Source of the DNA: an uncultured Verrucomicrobiales bacterium
Lineage (GTDB): Bacteria > Verrucomicrobiota > Verrucomicrobiia > Verrucomicrobiales > Akkermansiaceae
NCBI GenBank assembly: GCA_937969125.1
Contig: CALBVA010000225.1
Coordinates: forward strand, 1-18,265
DNA: 18,265 bases
Reading direction: 5' to 3'
Made by a program: the position numbers and the translations under genes. Positions 1-6,806 of the stretch are shown piece after piece. The first letter of the stretch is position 1. Each line of letters begins with the position of its first letter. Below the pieces are notes generated by a model. The model was given only the letters and a program-made list of their open reading frames with translations. It made no database searches and was not told the origin of the DNA.

Positions 1-1704
1 CTCTTCCACCTTCTCTCTCTGAGTATACTGGGCGAAGGTTTCGCCCTCCTTGCGGTTCTCTTTGTAGGTTTTTACGAGTTGCTCGACGAGCGGAGGGATG
101 TCGGTAAAGGGGACGCTTTTGAAGGCCTCGCGGGCGATGGCTTGTTCGTCGTCCACGCCGCCGCCGAGGACGATGTTGTAGCCTTCGACTTTTTCGCCGG
201 ACTCGGTTTTGCACGGAGTGGCCATCATGCCGATGTCACCGATGTAGTGCTGGGCACAGGAGTGGTGACAACCGGTGAGATGGATGTTGACGGGCTGGTC
301 GAGTTCGAGTTTCGAATCGAGGTGCTTTCCGAGTTCCACCGCCTGGCCTTTGGTATTGGCAGCGGCGTATTTACAGCCGGTGTTTCCAGTGCAGGCGATG
401 AGTCCGCCGGAGAGGGAGGAGGCTTGGTAGGCGAGTCCGGCTTCCTTGATGGCGAGCTGGGCTTCGACGAGTTTTTCGTCAGAGACGTGCGGGATGATGA
501 TGTTTTGCCAGGCGGTGAGGCGGAGGTCGCCGGTGCCGAATTGGTCGGAAAGGTTCGCGATTTTTTCGACAGTCTCAGCAGTCATGCGACCGACAGGAAC
601 CACGATGCCGATGTAGTTCCTCCCGTCGCTTTGTTTATGAACACCGAGGTGGCCGTGCTTGACCTTGGGCTTGGGCTTTTCGCAAAGCTCTTCGGCGACG
701 AAGCGGAGCGGGAAGGCGAGCTTCTTTTGAACTTCGTCGAGGTATTTTGGGACGCCCCACTGATCGACGAGGTATTTTAAGCGGGCCTTCTTCCGGTTGG
801 TGCGGTCGCCATTTTCAATAAAGGCCCGAAGCATGGCAGAGGCCACGGCGGTGGCTTCCGAGGGCTTGATGAGGAGGCCGGAGTCGGAGGCGAATTGTTT
901 GTGGCCGGTGATGCCGCAGAGTTGGACACGGAAGTAGACGCCGGGATCCAGATCTTCTGTTTTTTCTTTGAGGGTGACGGCGTAGAAGGCGATGTCATTG
1001 GTATCGGCACAGACCGAGATGGCACCGCCGGAGTCGTAGGAAATGTTGAACTTGCGCGGCATGCCGTAGAGGTCCCGATTGTTCAGGATGGCATGGTGCA
1101 TAGCCTTGGCATAGGGGAGCACATCGAGGAGTTCGTCCTTATCAAATCCGGTAGTCGGAGTGGCGGTGACATTGCGGACATTATCCGCACCGGAGCCTTT
1201 GGAAGTCAGGCCGAGCTCGATGAGGGTGTTGAGAATGTTGACCGTATTCTCAGGCTGGATTTCGCGGATCTGGAGATTGCCGCGGGTGGTGACATCGACA
1301 TAGCCGCCGCCCCAGTCGCGGGACATTTGGGCGAAGCCGCGGAGCTGGCGGGAGTTCATCGCGCAGCCGGGGATGCGGGCGCGCATCATGTAGGCTTCCT
1401 GCGCGGGAGTGACGTAAAAAAGGCCGTGAAATTTGAAGCGGAAGATGTCGCCATCAGAGGCGAATTTTCCCTCAGCCGCGCGGTCGAGAATGGTGTCGTA
1501 ACAATCGAGCCCATTTTGTTCGTGCTTAATGGCTTCCTCACGGCAGAGGTCATCGAGCGGAGTGCCGAAGACGGACTCCTCAGAGGAATCGGTGAATTGA
1601 CCTTCGGCATTTTGGCCAAGGAATGGAGCTTGATGAAGGCCTGCTACGAAACCGTTGAGGTAGCCTGTTTGTTCTTCGGTAAATGGTGTGGCAGGCTGAG
1701 TCAT
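1..1704 (-). CDS. nirA: Ferredoxin-type assimilatory nitrite reductase, 3' end beyond window
   Basis: This gene reads continuously on the minus strand for 568 codons and runs off the left edge without a stop. It encodes a siroheme/[4Fe-4S] nitrite-sulfite reductase, most likely the cytoplasmic ferredoxin:nitrite reductase that takes nitrite to ammonium. Two ferredoxin-like half domains alternate with two siroheme-binding domains. The cluster-binding cysteines are visible as CTGNTGC (C438, C444) and GCHHSC (C479, C483). Typical substrate and siroheme segments also appear, such as TTRGNLQIREI near 139-149 and PRKFNISYDSGG near 216-227. Only a short C-terminal tail should be missing, because families of this type are about 570-600 residues. 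The start is uncertain: in-frame ATGs lie at 1725, 1710 and 1704, with an in-frame TGA immediately before 1725 and no clear ribosome binding site. I prefer 1704 (MTQPATPFTEEQ). A sulfite reductase is the main alternative; the nitrate-type transporter nearby favours nitrite. Confidence 0.9.
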   Translation of the reverse strand, partial: MTQPATPFTEEQTGYLNGFVAGLHQAPFLGQNAEGQFTDSSEESVFGTPLDDLCREEAIKHEQNGLDCYDTILDRAAEGKFASDGDIFRFKFHGLFYVTPAQEAYMMRARIPGCAMNSRQLRGFAQMSRDWGGGYVDVTTRGNLQIREIQPENTVNILNTLIELGLTSKGSGADNVRNVTATPTTGFDKDELLDVLPYAKAMHHAILNNRDLYGMPRKFNISYDSGGAISVCADTNDIAFYAVTLKEKTEDLDPGVYFRVQLCGITGHKQFASDSGLLIKPSEATAVASAMLRAFIENGDRTNRKKARLKYLVDQWGVPKYLDEVQKKLAFPLRFVAEELCEKPKPKVKHGHLGVHKQSDGRNYIGIVVPVGRMTAETVEKIANLSDQFGTGDLRLTAWQNIIIPHVSDEKLVEAQLAIKEAGLAYQASSLSGGLIACTGNTGCKYAAANTKGQAVELGKHLDSKLELDQPVNIHLTGCHHSCAQHYIGDIGMMATPCKTESGEKVEGYNIVLGGGVDDEQAIAREAFKSVPFTDIPPLVEQLVKTYKENRKEGETFAQYTQREKVEE

Positions 1705-1772
1705 GAACATTTTCGAAAGCCGCATTCATGCCACGGCCGCGCAGCATCATCACTATAAGGCATGAGTTAATT

Positions 1773-2708
1773 TCATGATAAGCGCTTCGCCAGGACCAAG
1801 CTGGTGATGACCAGAGAGCCGCCGATCAGCAGTCCCCAATCAGCGGTCTCGCTTTGCAGGAAGATGAGCGATTCTACCACACCGCAGAGGGGGATGAGAA
1901 AGCGATAACTCGCGAGCACCGTCACGGGGAAGACGGTGCTGAGGTGGTTCCAAATGCTGAAGGCTGCCGCAGAAACGAAGGAGAGCCAGACTGTGGCAAT
2001 GATCACCGGAAGTGAAAAGATCTGTGGTAATAAGAAGATTTCTCTGATCCCGGCGAGCGAGAGGCCAATGCCCCCTAGAAGGAGTGAGAAGCCGGTGGCA
2101 TTGATCGCGGACATTGTCGGCTTGACCCGGGCGAAGAAAACGAGGGCGAGCGCACCGCTGGCGGTGGCGAGAAGCATGAGAATGGCGCCGGTGACGGGCT
2201 GCCCTGCGGAAGCTCCCGGAGCATACACCGCCAGAGTCACGCCAATGCCACCAATGATCAAGGTGATCCATTGTCTGGCTGTTGGCCACGGCGTCTTTAG
2301 AAAAAGTGGAGAGAATAGCATCCACCAAAAACTGCCGGTCGCGACGAGTAGTGCGGCGAGGCTGGCGCTGGAAACCGCGACGGCCTGGTAGAAAAAAACG
2401 TATTGAATAAAGGTCTGAGTGAGAGCCAAGCCCGCGAGCGGCTTCCACGGGGTCCGTTTTAGATCACGGGTGAAATTGTTCCCAATGAGGAGGAGTCCGG
2501 CTCCGGAAAAACAAAAGCGAACACCTGCGAAGAGCAGGACCAGTGGGATGCTTCGCAGAATGTCTCCCTGCATTTCCCAATGGTGATACACCGTCTTGAT
2601 GACTGGAAAAGCGCTCCCCCAGAGAAGCGCACAGATCAGAGCCGGGAGGAGTGGGTGACGGAAGAGGCTCAAGAGTGTAGGGAGTTCGAGACACTCTTGG
2701 GCGACCAT
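1773..2708 (-). CDS. EamA/DMT-family transporter
   Basis: The protein is 311 residues and strongly hydrophobic throughout, with about ten predicted membrane helices arranged as two repeated halves, the usual form of EamA (drug/metabolite transporter, RhaT-like) permeases. The first helix carries the family-like ALLWGSAFPVIK segment, and the second half begins around the ILMLLATASGALALVFFA helix. The substrate cannot be told from sequence; relatives export amino acids, nucleobases or other metabolites. The reading frame stays open upstream to 2771, but that extension lies inside the rhomboid gene and is hydrophilic, so I chose ATG 2708, preceded by a GGATGGG run. With this start it overlaps the end of the rhomboid gene by 40 bases; a TTG at 2672 overlapping the rhomboid TGA as TTGA is a possible alternative start. 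The nirA gene begins 68 bases downstream, so all three may be cotranscribed. Confidence 0.85.
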   Translation of the reverse strand: MVAQECLELPTLLSLFRHPLLPALICALLWGSAFPVIKTVYHHWEMQGDILRSIPLVLLFAGVRFCFSGAGLLLIGNNFTRDLKRTPWKPLAGLALTQTFIQYVFFYQAVAVSSASLAALLVATGSFWWMLFSPLFLKTPWPTARQWITLIIGGIGVTLAVYAPGASAGQPVTGAILMLLATASGALALVFFARVKPTMSAINATGFSLLLGGIGLSLAGIREIFLLPQIFSLPVIIATVWLSFVSAAAFSIWNHLSTVFPVTVLASYRFLIPLCGVVESLIFLQSETADWGLLIGGSLVITSLVLAKRLS

Positions 2709-3289
2709 CCCATCCGCTGATGGCGCGCTACCAGGAAGCCTCCGATGGCTCCGCCAAGGTGTGCCTCCCAACTAATGTTTCCGGCCCGCACTATCGCGGT
2801 AGGGAACATTGAGAAGACAGCTCCACCGTAGAAAATGATGACAAGAACGGCCAGGATGATGGAAAGCGGGCTGCGCTGGTAATACCCCGCGCCAATGAGA
2901 AATCCGAAGTATCCGAAGACCACGGAGCTTGCCCCAATATGGATTGTCCCCGACTTTCCGATGAAGAAGATGAGCAATCCCGCCGCCAGGGCAGAGACCA
3001 CGGAGGCCGCCGCGAGATCACGCCAGCCCTTGATTAGAATCGCCGCTCCCAGCACCAGTAGCGAGATGGAATTACCAATGAGGTGCCCCCACCCACCGTG
3101 GAGGAATGGTGAAAAAAGCAGACCCTGGGGGTGGGACCACACGCGCGGGCGCACCCCGTATTTATCCAGACCTCCACTGAAAACGAGCCAGTCAATGAGC
3201 TCCATCACCCAGAGGAAGGCGATGATCCAGCTGTAGTCGAGAAGCCGCTGGGTGTAGCTGGAGTTTTGAAAAGTCGTGGAGGAGGACAT
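2669..3289 (-). CDS. Rhomboid-family intramembrane serine protease
   Basis: This 206-residue protein has about six membrane helices and the rhomboid hallmarks: an FLHGGWGHLIGN segment (H64, H69, N73) in the loop and second helix, the catalytic serine in GAS (S121) at the head of a later helix, and the catalytic histidine in EAHLGG (H177) of the last helix. Rhomboids cleave other membrane proteins inside the bilayer; the target here is unknown. The start at ATG 3289 is supported by GGAGGT just upstream, although its spacing is very short. The longer open frame up to 3406 would run through the terminator, so it is rejected. The gene lies just after the porin terminator and therefore probably starts its own transcript, with the EamA gene overlapping its end. 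Proteolytic activity is likely since both dyad residues are present. Confidence 0.88.
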   Translation of the reverse strand: MSSSTTFQNSSYTQRLLDYSWIIAFLWVMELIDWLVFSGGLDKYGVRPRVWSHPQGLLFSPFLHGGWGHLIGNSISLLVLGAAILIKGWRDLAAASVVSALAAGLLIFFIGKSGTIHIGASSVVFGYFGFLIGAGYYQRSPLSIILAVLVIIFYGGAVFSMFPTAIVRAGNISWEAHLGGAIGGFLVARHQRMGWSPKSVSNSLHS

Positions 3290-3358
3290 GACCTCCGGAA
3301 CTTCGGACAATCCGGTCGATTTGAAAAGGGTGGATCCGTTTCGGACTATTGCCGGGGT

Positions 3359-3400
3359 AAAAAAATCGCCCGCCGATCCTTTTAGGACCAGACGGGCGAT
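3359..3400 (-). terminator. Intrinsic terminator after the porin gene
   Basis: An 8-base perfect stem (atcgcccg at 3365-3372 pairing with cgggcgat at 3393-3400) encloses a partly paired loop with an inner tcct/agga match. Read on the minus strand it is followed directly by a run of seven T (3365-3359). It begins 32 bases after the porin stop codon, so it ends the porin/transporter transcript and separates it from the rhomboid-EamA-nirA unit. Confidence 0.85.
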
Positions 3401-3432
3401 CTTCACACGATTCTATACGTGAAAGGTGATCT

Positions 3433-4719
3433 CTAGAATTTGTAGTCCAGCTGAAGGGAGACCTGCTTGATGTCCTCGTAGAAGTCTTCTCCCGAAAAGT
3501 AAGCGGCCTTCATCACGCCGGTCAGGTTGTCATTAAACTTTTTCACAAAGACAGCATCCGCCTCGTAGCCATAGGTGTCATTGAGCCCCGCATCTGCGAA
3601 GTAGTGCAGGAAGCCCTTGAAGGTGATCCCGCCCGGGAGGCCCTTCTTCACATAGCCGAGGTAGATGTCGGTGATGCCATTGTAGTTTCCACCGGGACCG
3701 CCATTCAGACCGATGCGCTGGAGGATGAAGGCATCCGCAAATCCGTTGAAAGCATGCACGGTGGCGAAGGGGGTCTTGAAGTGCTCCCCGAGGTATTCGA
3801 CACCCACGATGCCGGTGCCACCGGCGACCTTGGTGGAATACTTCAAATGCGCGTAACCGGCGGTGTAGTCCTGATCGGTGCCGCTCACGAGATTACTAGT
3901 ACCGTCCTGAAAAGCGACTTCAGCGTGGAAGCCATTCACGTCTGCGAAGACGCCAAAGGTGTTGCTCTCACCGACATTCAGGAGAGGTCCTTGATTTCGA
4001 ACCGGATCGACATCGATGAGATAGGCATAGCCACCCACCGTTCCGAAGTCCGCCTTGTACGAAAGATCTAAGAGATGGAAGTCACCCTTGAACTCACGGA
4101 GTGGAGTGCCGGAGGGGGCATCCTCACCGAAGATGCGGCGAGCGCGGTCAGAGTAAACGTAGCTCACGGAGAAGTTGTCATTCTTGTAGCCGATCTGGGC
4201 GGCATCGAAGGTCTGTTCATTCTGCCTCCAGCCCACATTTCCGATGAAAGCGGCGGAATTCCGAATGATCCGCTGACGTCCGACCTGCACGAAGAATCCA
4301 TCCTTGGCATACTTTAGGTAGGCTTGGTTCAGTTCGGCATTGTTGGGATCGGCAATGACCGAGTTTCCCGAAACGTAGGGATCAGTCAGGTTAGGATTCC
4401 CCGTGGGGTTACTGCGGAAGTCCTCAATGATGCCTTGAGTGCCTTCGCCTTCCACAAAGGCGGAGAAGCCGCCGAAGCTTCCGATCTCCAGTCCAATGCG
4501 GGCCCGCGCCGTGAGTGCATGCGAGGCGTCGGCCGGATCAGTCTCGCGAAATTCGTATCGAGTTCGGATGTTTCCGGTGAACTTGATCTTGGAGAAGGCA
4601 TCCGGAGAAGCGGATGTCGTAGTTGCTGCGGGAGGATAGGAAGCAGGTTCGTCCCCGGCCTGGGCGAGTGAAGCCATGCTGGCCAGAGTCAGTAGCGTGA
4701 GTGAGGTGATGTGTTTCAT
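3433..4719 (-). CDS. Outer-membrane beta-barrel porin (alginate-export/OprD-like)
   Basis: The 428-residue product starts with a clear Sec signal peptide (MKHITSLTLLTLASMASLAQA, cleavage about residue 21), followed by a short low-complexity linker and a series of alternating amphipathic strands such as FTGNIRTRYEFRE, FFVQVGRQRIIRN and ITDIYLGYVKK. It ends in Phe (SLQLDYKF), the outer-membrane barrel signature. Segments such as VGRQRI and the QTFDAAQIGYK region resemble the alginate-export or OprD-like porins. ATG 4719 was chosen because it gives the signal peptide; the open frame up to 4815 adds no plausible export signal. It sits 92 bases after the second ATPase gene and is closed by a terminator, so it is probably the last gene of the transporter operon and could be the outer-membrane path for nitrate or nitrite. 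The substrate is inference. Confidence 0.85.
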   Translation of the reverse strand: MKHITSLTLLTLASMASLAQAGDEPASYPPAATTTSASPDAFSKIKFTGNIRTRYEFRETDPADASHALTARARIGLEIGSFGGFSAFVEGEGTQGIIEDFRSNPTGNPNLTDPYVSGNSVIADPNNAELNQAYLKYAKDGFFVQVGRQRIIRNSAAFIGNVGWRQNEQTFDAAQIGYKNDNFSVSYVYSDRARRIFGEDAPSGTPLREFKGDFHLLDLSYKADFGTVGGYAYLIDVDPVRNQGPLLNVGESNTFGVFADVNGFHAEVAFQDGTSNLVSGTDQDYTAGYAHLKYSTKVAGGTGIVGVEYLGEHFKTPFATVHAFNGFADAFILQRIGLNGGPGGNYNGITDIYLGYVKKGLPGGITFKGFLHYFADAGLNDTYGYEADAVFVKKFNDNLTGVMKAAYFSGEDFYEDIKQVSLQLDYKF

Positions 4720-4811
4720 CGGCGCAGGAAAAGCGGACGGTGTGCCAGCGTGATGAGGGAATACGAGTCTTATTGGTGAGCAAAATTCATAAAAATCCTG
4801 CTCATGATCTT

Positions 4812-5732
4812 TCACGCCACACTGGTTGCTTCCTGCGCAGCGGCGGCTTCCAGGTCAGCACCTTCTTTCTCAGTGAAACCCATGAAGTCACCATCTGAGA
4901 AGGTGCGCGTGCTCCCTTTGATATGAGCACGCTGTTCCAGGAATGCGAGGAGATGCTCACGATATTCGAAGAACTTGGGGTCCTGATAGACTTCTTCCCG
5001 ATTTCGCGGACGATCAAATCCGATCTCTAAAATCTCACCCACGCCGGCTTTGGGGCCATTGGACATCATCACGCAGCGGTCGGCCATGAAGACGGCTTCA
5101 TCGACATCATGGGTTACGATCATCGCGGTCATTTTTTCGCGGGCCAGGATGTCGATGATGACATCCTGCAACTCCATTCGGGTGAGAGAATCCAGTCGAC
5201 CGAAGGGTTCATCTAACAGAAGGACCTTCGGCTGCAGGGCGATGGCGCGGGCGATACCGACGCGTTGCTGCATGCCGCCGGACATTTCCTTGGGGAATTT
5301 CTTCATGGCATCGGCGAGGCCGACGACGGAGAGGGAATGCTCCACGATTTGACGACGCTCCGCTTTAGTCGCGTGAGGGTAAACATTTTTGACGCCGAGC
5401 ATGACATTTTGAAATGAGTTGAGCCACGGCATGAGGCAGGGCGCCTGGAAGACGACGGAGCGGTCGGGCCCAGGGCCATCGATTTCCTTATCGCCGACAA
5501 TGATACCACCATCGGAGATTTCATTGAGCCCGGCGAGCATGGTGAGGACGGTGGATTTTCCGCAACCAGAGTGACCGATCAGCGAGATGAATTCTCCTTC
5601 CTGGATGTTCAGATTAAAATCCTCAACCACGCGGAAGTCCTCGCCGTAGGGATTCGGGTATTCCTTAATAAGATGCGAGATTTCGACCGAGCGTTTTGTC
5701 TTAAGGTCGGGGAGTGCGGTGAGTGTGGACAT
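4812..5732 (-). CDS. Nitrate-type ABC transporter ATP-binding protein (NrtC/NrtD family)
   Basis: A 306-residue ABC ATPase with all key motifs: Walker A GHSGCGKST (53-61), Q-loop Q96, signature MSGGMQQR (150-157), Walker B LLLDEP (171-176) and the switch histidine in VTHD (H208). The PWLNSFQNV segment and the DVDEAVFMADR segment after the H-loop are typical of the nitrate/sulfonate/taurine importer ATPases. A C-terminal tail of about 60 residues is acidic and rich in alanine; it is not the substrate-binding domain that cyanobacterial NrtC carries. It should pair with the other ATPase at 5842-6735 as an asymmetric dimer under the permease. The operon context with globin and a nirA gene near by supports nitrate or nitrite as substrate, but cyanate, sulfonate or bicarbonate cannot be excluded from sequence alone. 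Confidence 0.88.
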   Translation of the reverse strand: MSTLTALPDLKTKRSVEISHLIKEYPNPYGEDFRVVEDFNLNIQEGEFISLIGHSGCGKSTVLTMLAGLNEISDGGIIVGDKEIDGPGPDRSVVFQAPCLMPWLNSFQNVMLGVKNVYPHATKAERRQIVEHSLSVVGLADAMKKFPKEMSGGMQQRVGIARAIALQPKVLLLDEPFGRLDSLTRMELQDVIIDILAREKMTAMIVTHDVDEAVFMADRCVMMSNGPKAGVGEILEIGFDRPRNREEVYQDPKFFEYREHLLAFLEQRAHIKGSTRTFSDGDFMGFTEKEGADLEAAAAQEATSVA

Positions 5733-5796
5733 GACGATAAGGTGTGTGGGGTTGGCTATTGACTTTCTTGGCAGGGGAGACCGCTCAATCGGGCTG

Positions 5797-5839
5797 GCTA
5801 AAAGCGAATGGCTAAGAGCTAACCGCCGGGCCCGAGTGG
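5797..5839 (-). repeat. Intergenic palindromic repeat, copy B
   Basis: The gap between the two ATPase genes holds gctaaaagc, a short spacer, then gctaagagctaaccgccggg. The 22 bases 5818-5839 match copies at 9211-9232 (16 of 22) and 6772-6793. All three copies lie on the same strand relative to the operon and start 11 to 25 bases after a stop codon. A small repeat family (REP-like) or a shared RNA element is possible. Confidence 0.5.
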
Positions 5840-5841
5840 CT

Positions 5842-6735
5842 CTACGCCGCCGAAGTCGGTTGGCTCACTTTGTTCTTAAGACGGATATTTGCCGAAGGCA
5901 GAGAGAAGTCCTTTGGCCGGATGTCCGGCATGGGGACGACTTCTGCCGCAGCGGCTTTGGATTCTTTATTGAGCCCCATCATGAAGAGAGTGATCTCGGT
6001 CTTCAGACGCATGAACTCCGGGTGGTCATTGAGAGTTCGGCGGTCGCGTGGACGCTCCATATTCACCACGAATTCCTCGGCGAGGGTGGCCTTCGGCCCC
6101 ATCGTCAGTGGGACAATGCGGTCCGCCATCAGGACTGCCTCATCGACATCATTGGTAATCATGACCACGGTCCGTTTATCGGTTTCCCAGATATTAAGGA
6201 TCTGATCCTGCAGTTCGGAGCGGGTCAGAGCGTCGAGTGCGGAGAGAGGTTCATCCAGCAGGAGGACTTTGGGATCGAGCGAGAGGGTGCGGGCCAGGGA
6301 GGCGCGCTGGCGCATTCCGCCGGAGAGTTCGTGGGGCAATTTATCCCCCGCGTGGCCCAGCTTCACCATCTCGACGTAGTGGGCGATTTTGTCATTTCGC
6401 TCGGACTTCGAGAGCTTTGGGAAGACCTTCTTCACCGCGAGCTGGATATTCTCGTTTACGGTGAGCCAGGGAAGAAGGGAGTAATTCTGAAACATCAGCC
6501 CGAGATCGGGGCCGGGTTCCTTGATGAGCTTTCCGTCCATCTTTACCTCCCCGGCAGTCGGCTGCTGGAGGCCGGCGAGGAGCGACATTAGGGTGGACTT
6601 GCCCGCCCCGGAGAAGCCGATCACGGCTACGAATTCGTTCTCCTTCACCGAGAGATTAATATTGGAGAGGACATCAGTCCGGTTCGAGACCGGCCCGAAG
6701 GAGACATCGACTTGATTCATTTCGAGGTAGCTCAT
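5842..6735 (-). CDS. Nitrate-type ABC transporter ATP-binding protein with Asn in the H-loop
   Basis: A 297-residue ABC ATPase: Walker A GFSGAGKST (40-48), Q-loop Q83, signature LSGGMRQR (137-144), Walker B LLLDEP (158-163), D-loop SALD (165-168). At the switch-histidine position it reads ITNDVDEA, so Asn (N195) replaces His; the downstream DRIVPLTMGPKA is characteristic of the NrtC/NrtD nitrate ATPases. The substitution suggests a reduced or regulatory catalytic site, while the partner at 4812-5732 keeps the His. A tail of about 50 residues after 250 is low in identity to anything I recognise. Gene order permease, ATPase, ATPase matches nrtB-nrtC-nrtD, but I cannot say which of the two ATPases corresponds to which name. 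Start at ATG 6735; no evident ribosome binding site. Confidence 0.88.
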   Translation of the reverse strand: MSYLEMNQVDVSFGPVSNRTDVLSNINLSVKENEFVAVIGFSGAGKSTLMSLLAGLQQPTAGEVKMDGKLIKEPGPDLGLMFQNYSLLPWLTVNENIQLAVKKVFPKLSKSERNDKIAHYVEMVKLGHAGDKLPHELSGGMRQRASLARTLSLDPKVLLLDEPLSALDALTRSELQDQILNIWETDKRTVVMITNDVDEAVLMADRIVPLTMGPKATLAEEFVVNMERPRDRRTLNDHPEFMRLKTEITLFMMGLNKESKAAAAEVVPMPDIRPKDFSLPSANIRLKNKVSQPTSAA

Positions 6736-6771
6736 GGAAAGAATAGTAAGGTTTGGTGTGCGGTCGACCGG

Positions 6772-6793
6772 GCTAATCGCCGGGGTTGCATGG
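6772..6793 (-). repeat. Intergenic palindromic repeat, copy C (shortest)
   Basis: Bases 6772-6793 in the 71-base gap between the permease and the first ATPase match the 9211-9232 copy at 19 of 22 positions (core gctaatcgcc, then gg..ttg.atgg). Only this half of the element is present; the paired gctaaaagc arm of the other copies is missing. Confidence 0.5.
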
Positions 6794-6806
6794 CCATGTG
6801 AGTTGC

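Noticed and set aside
79..1758. Long plus-strand frames at 79-780 and 895-1758
   Set aside because: They lie opposite nirA, whose minus-strand frame carries intact siroheme and cluster motifs; the plus-strand products have no recognisable motifs.
5719..6591. 290-codon plus-strand frame
   Set aside because: Antisense to an ATPase with full ABC motifs; composition reflects the complementary strand.
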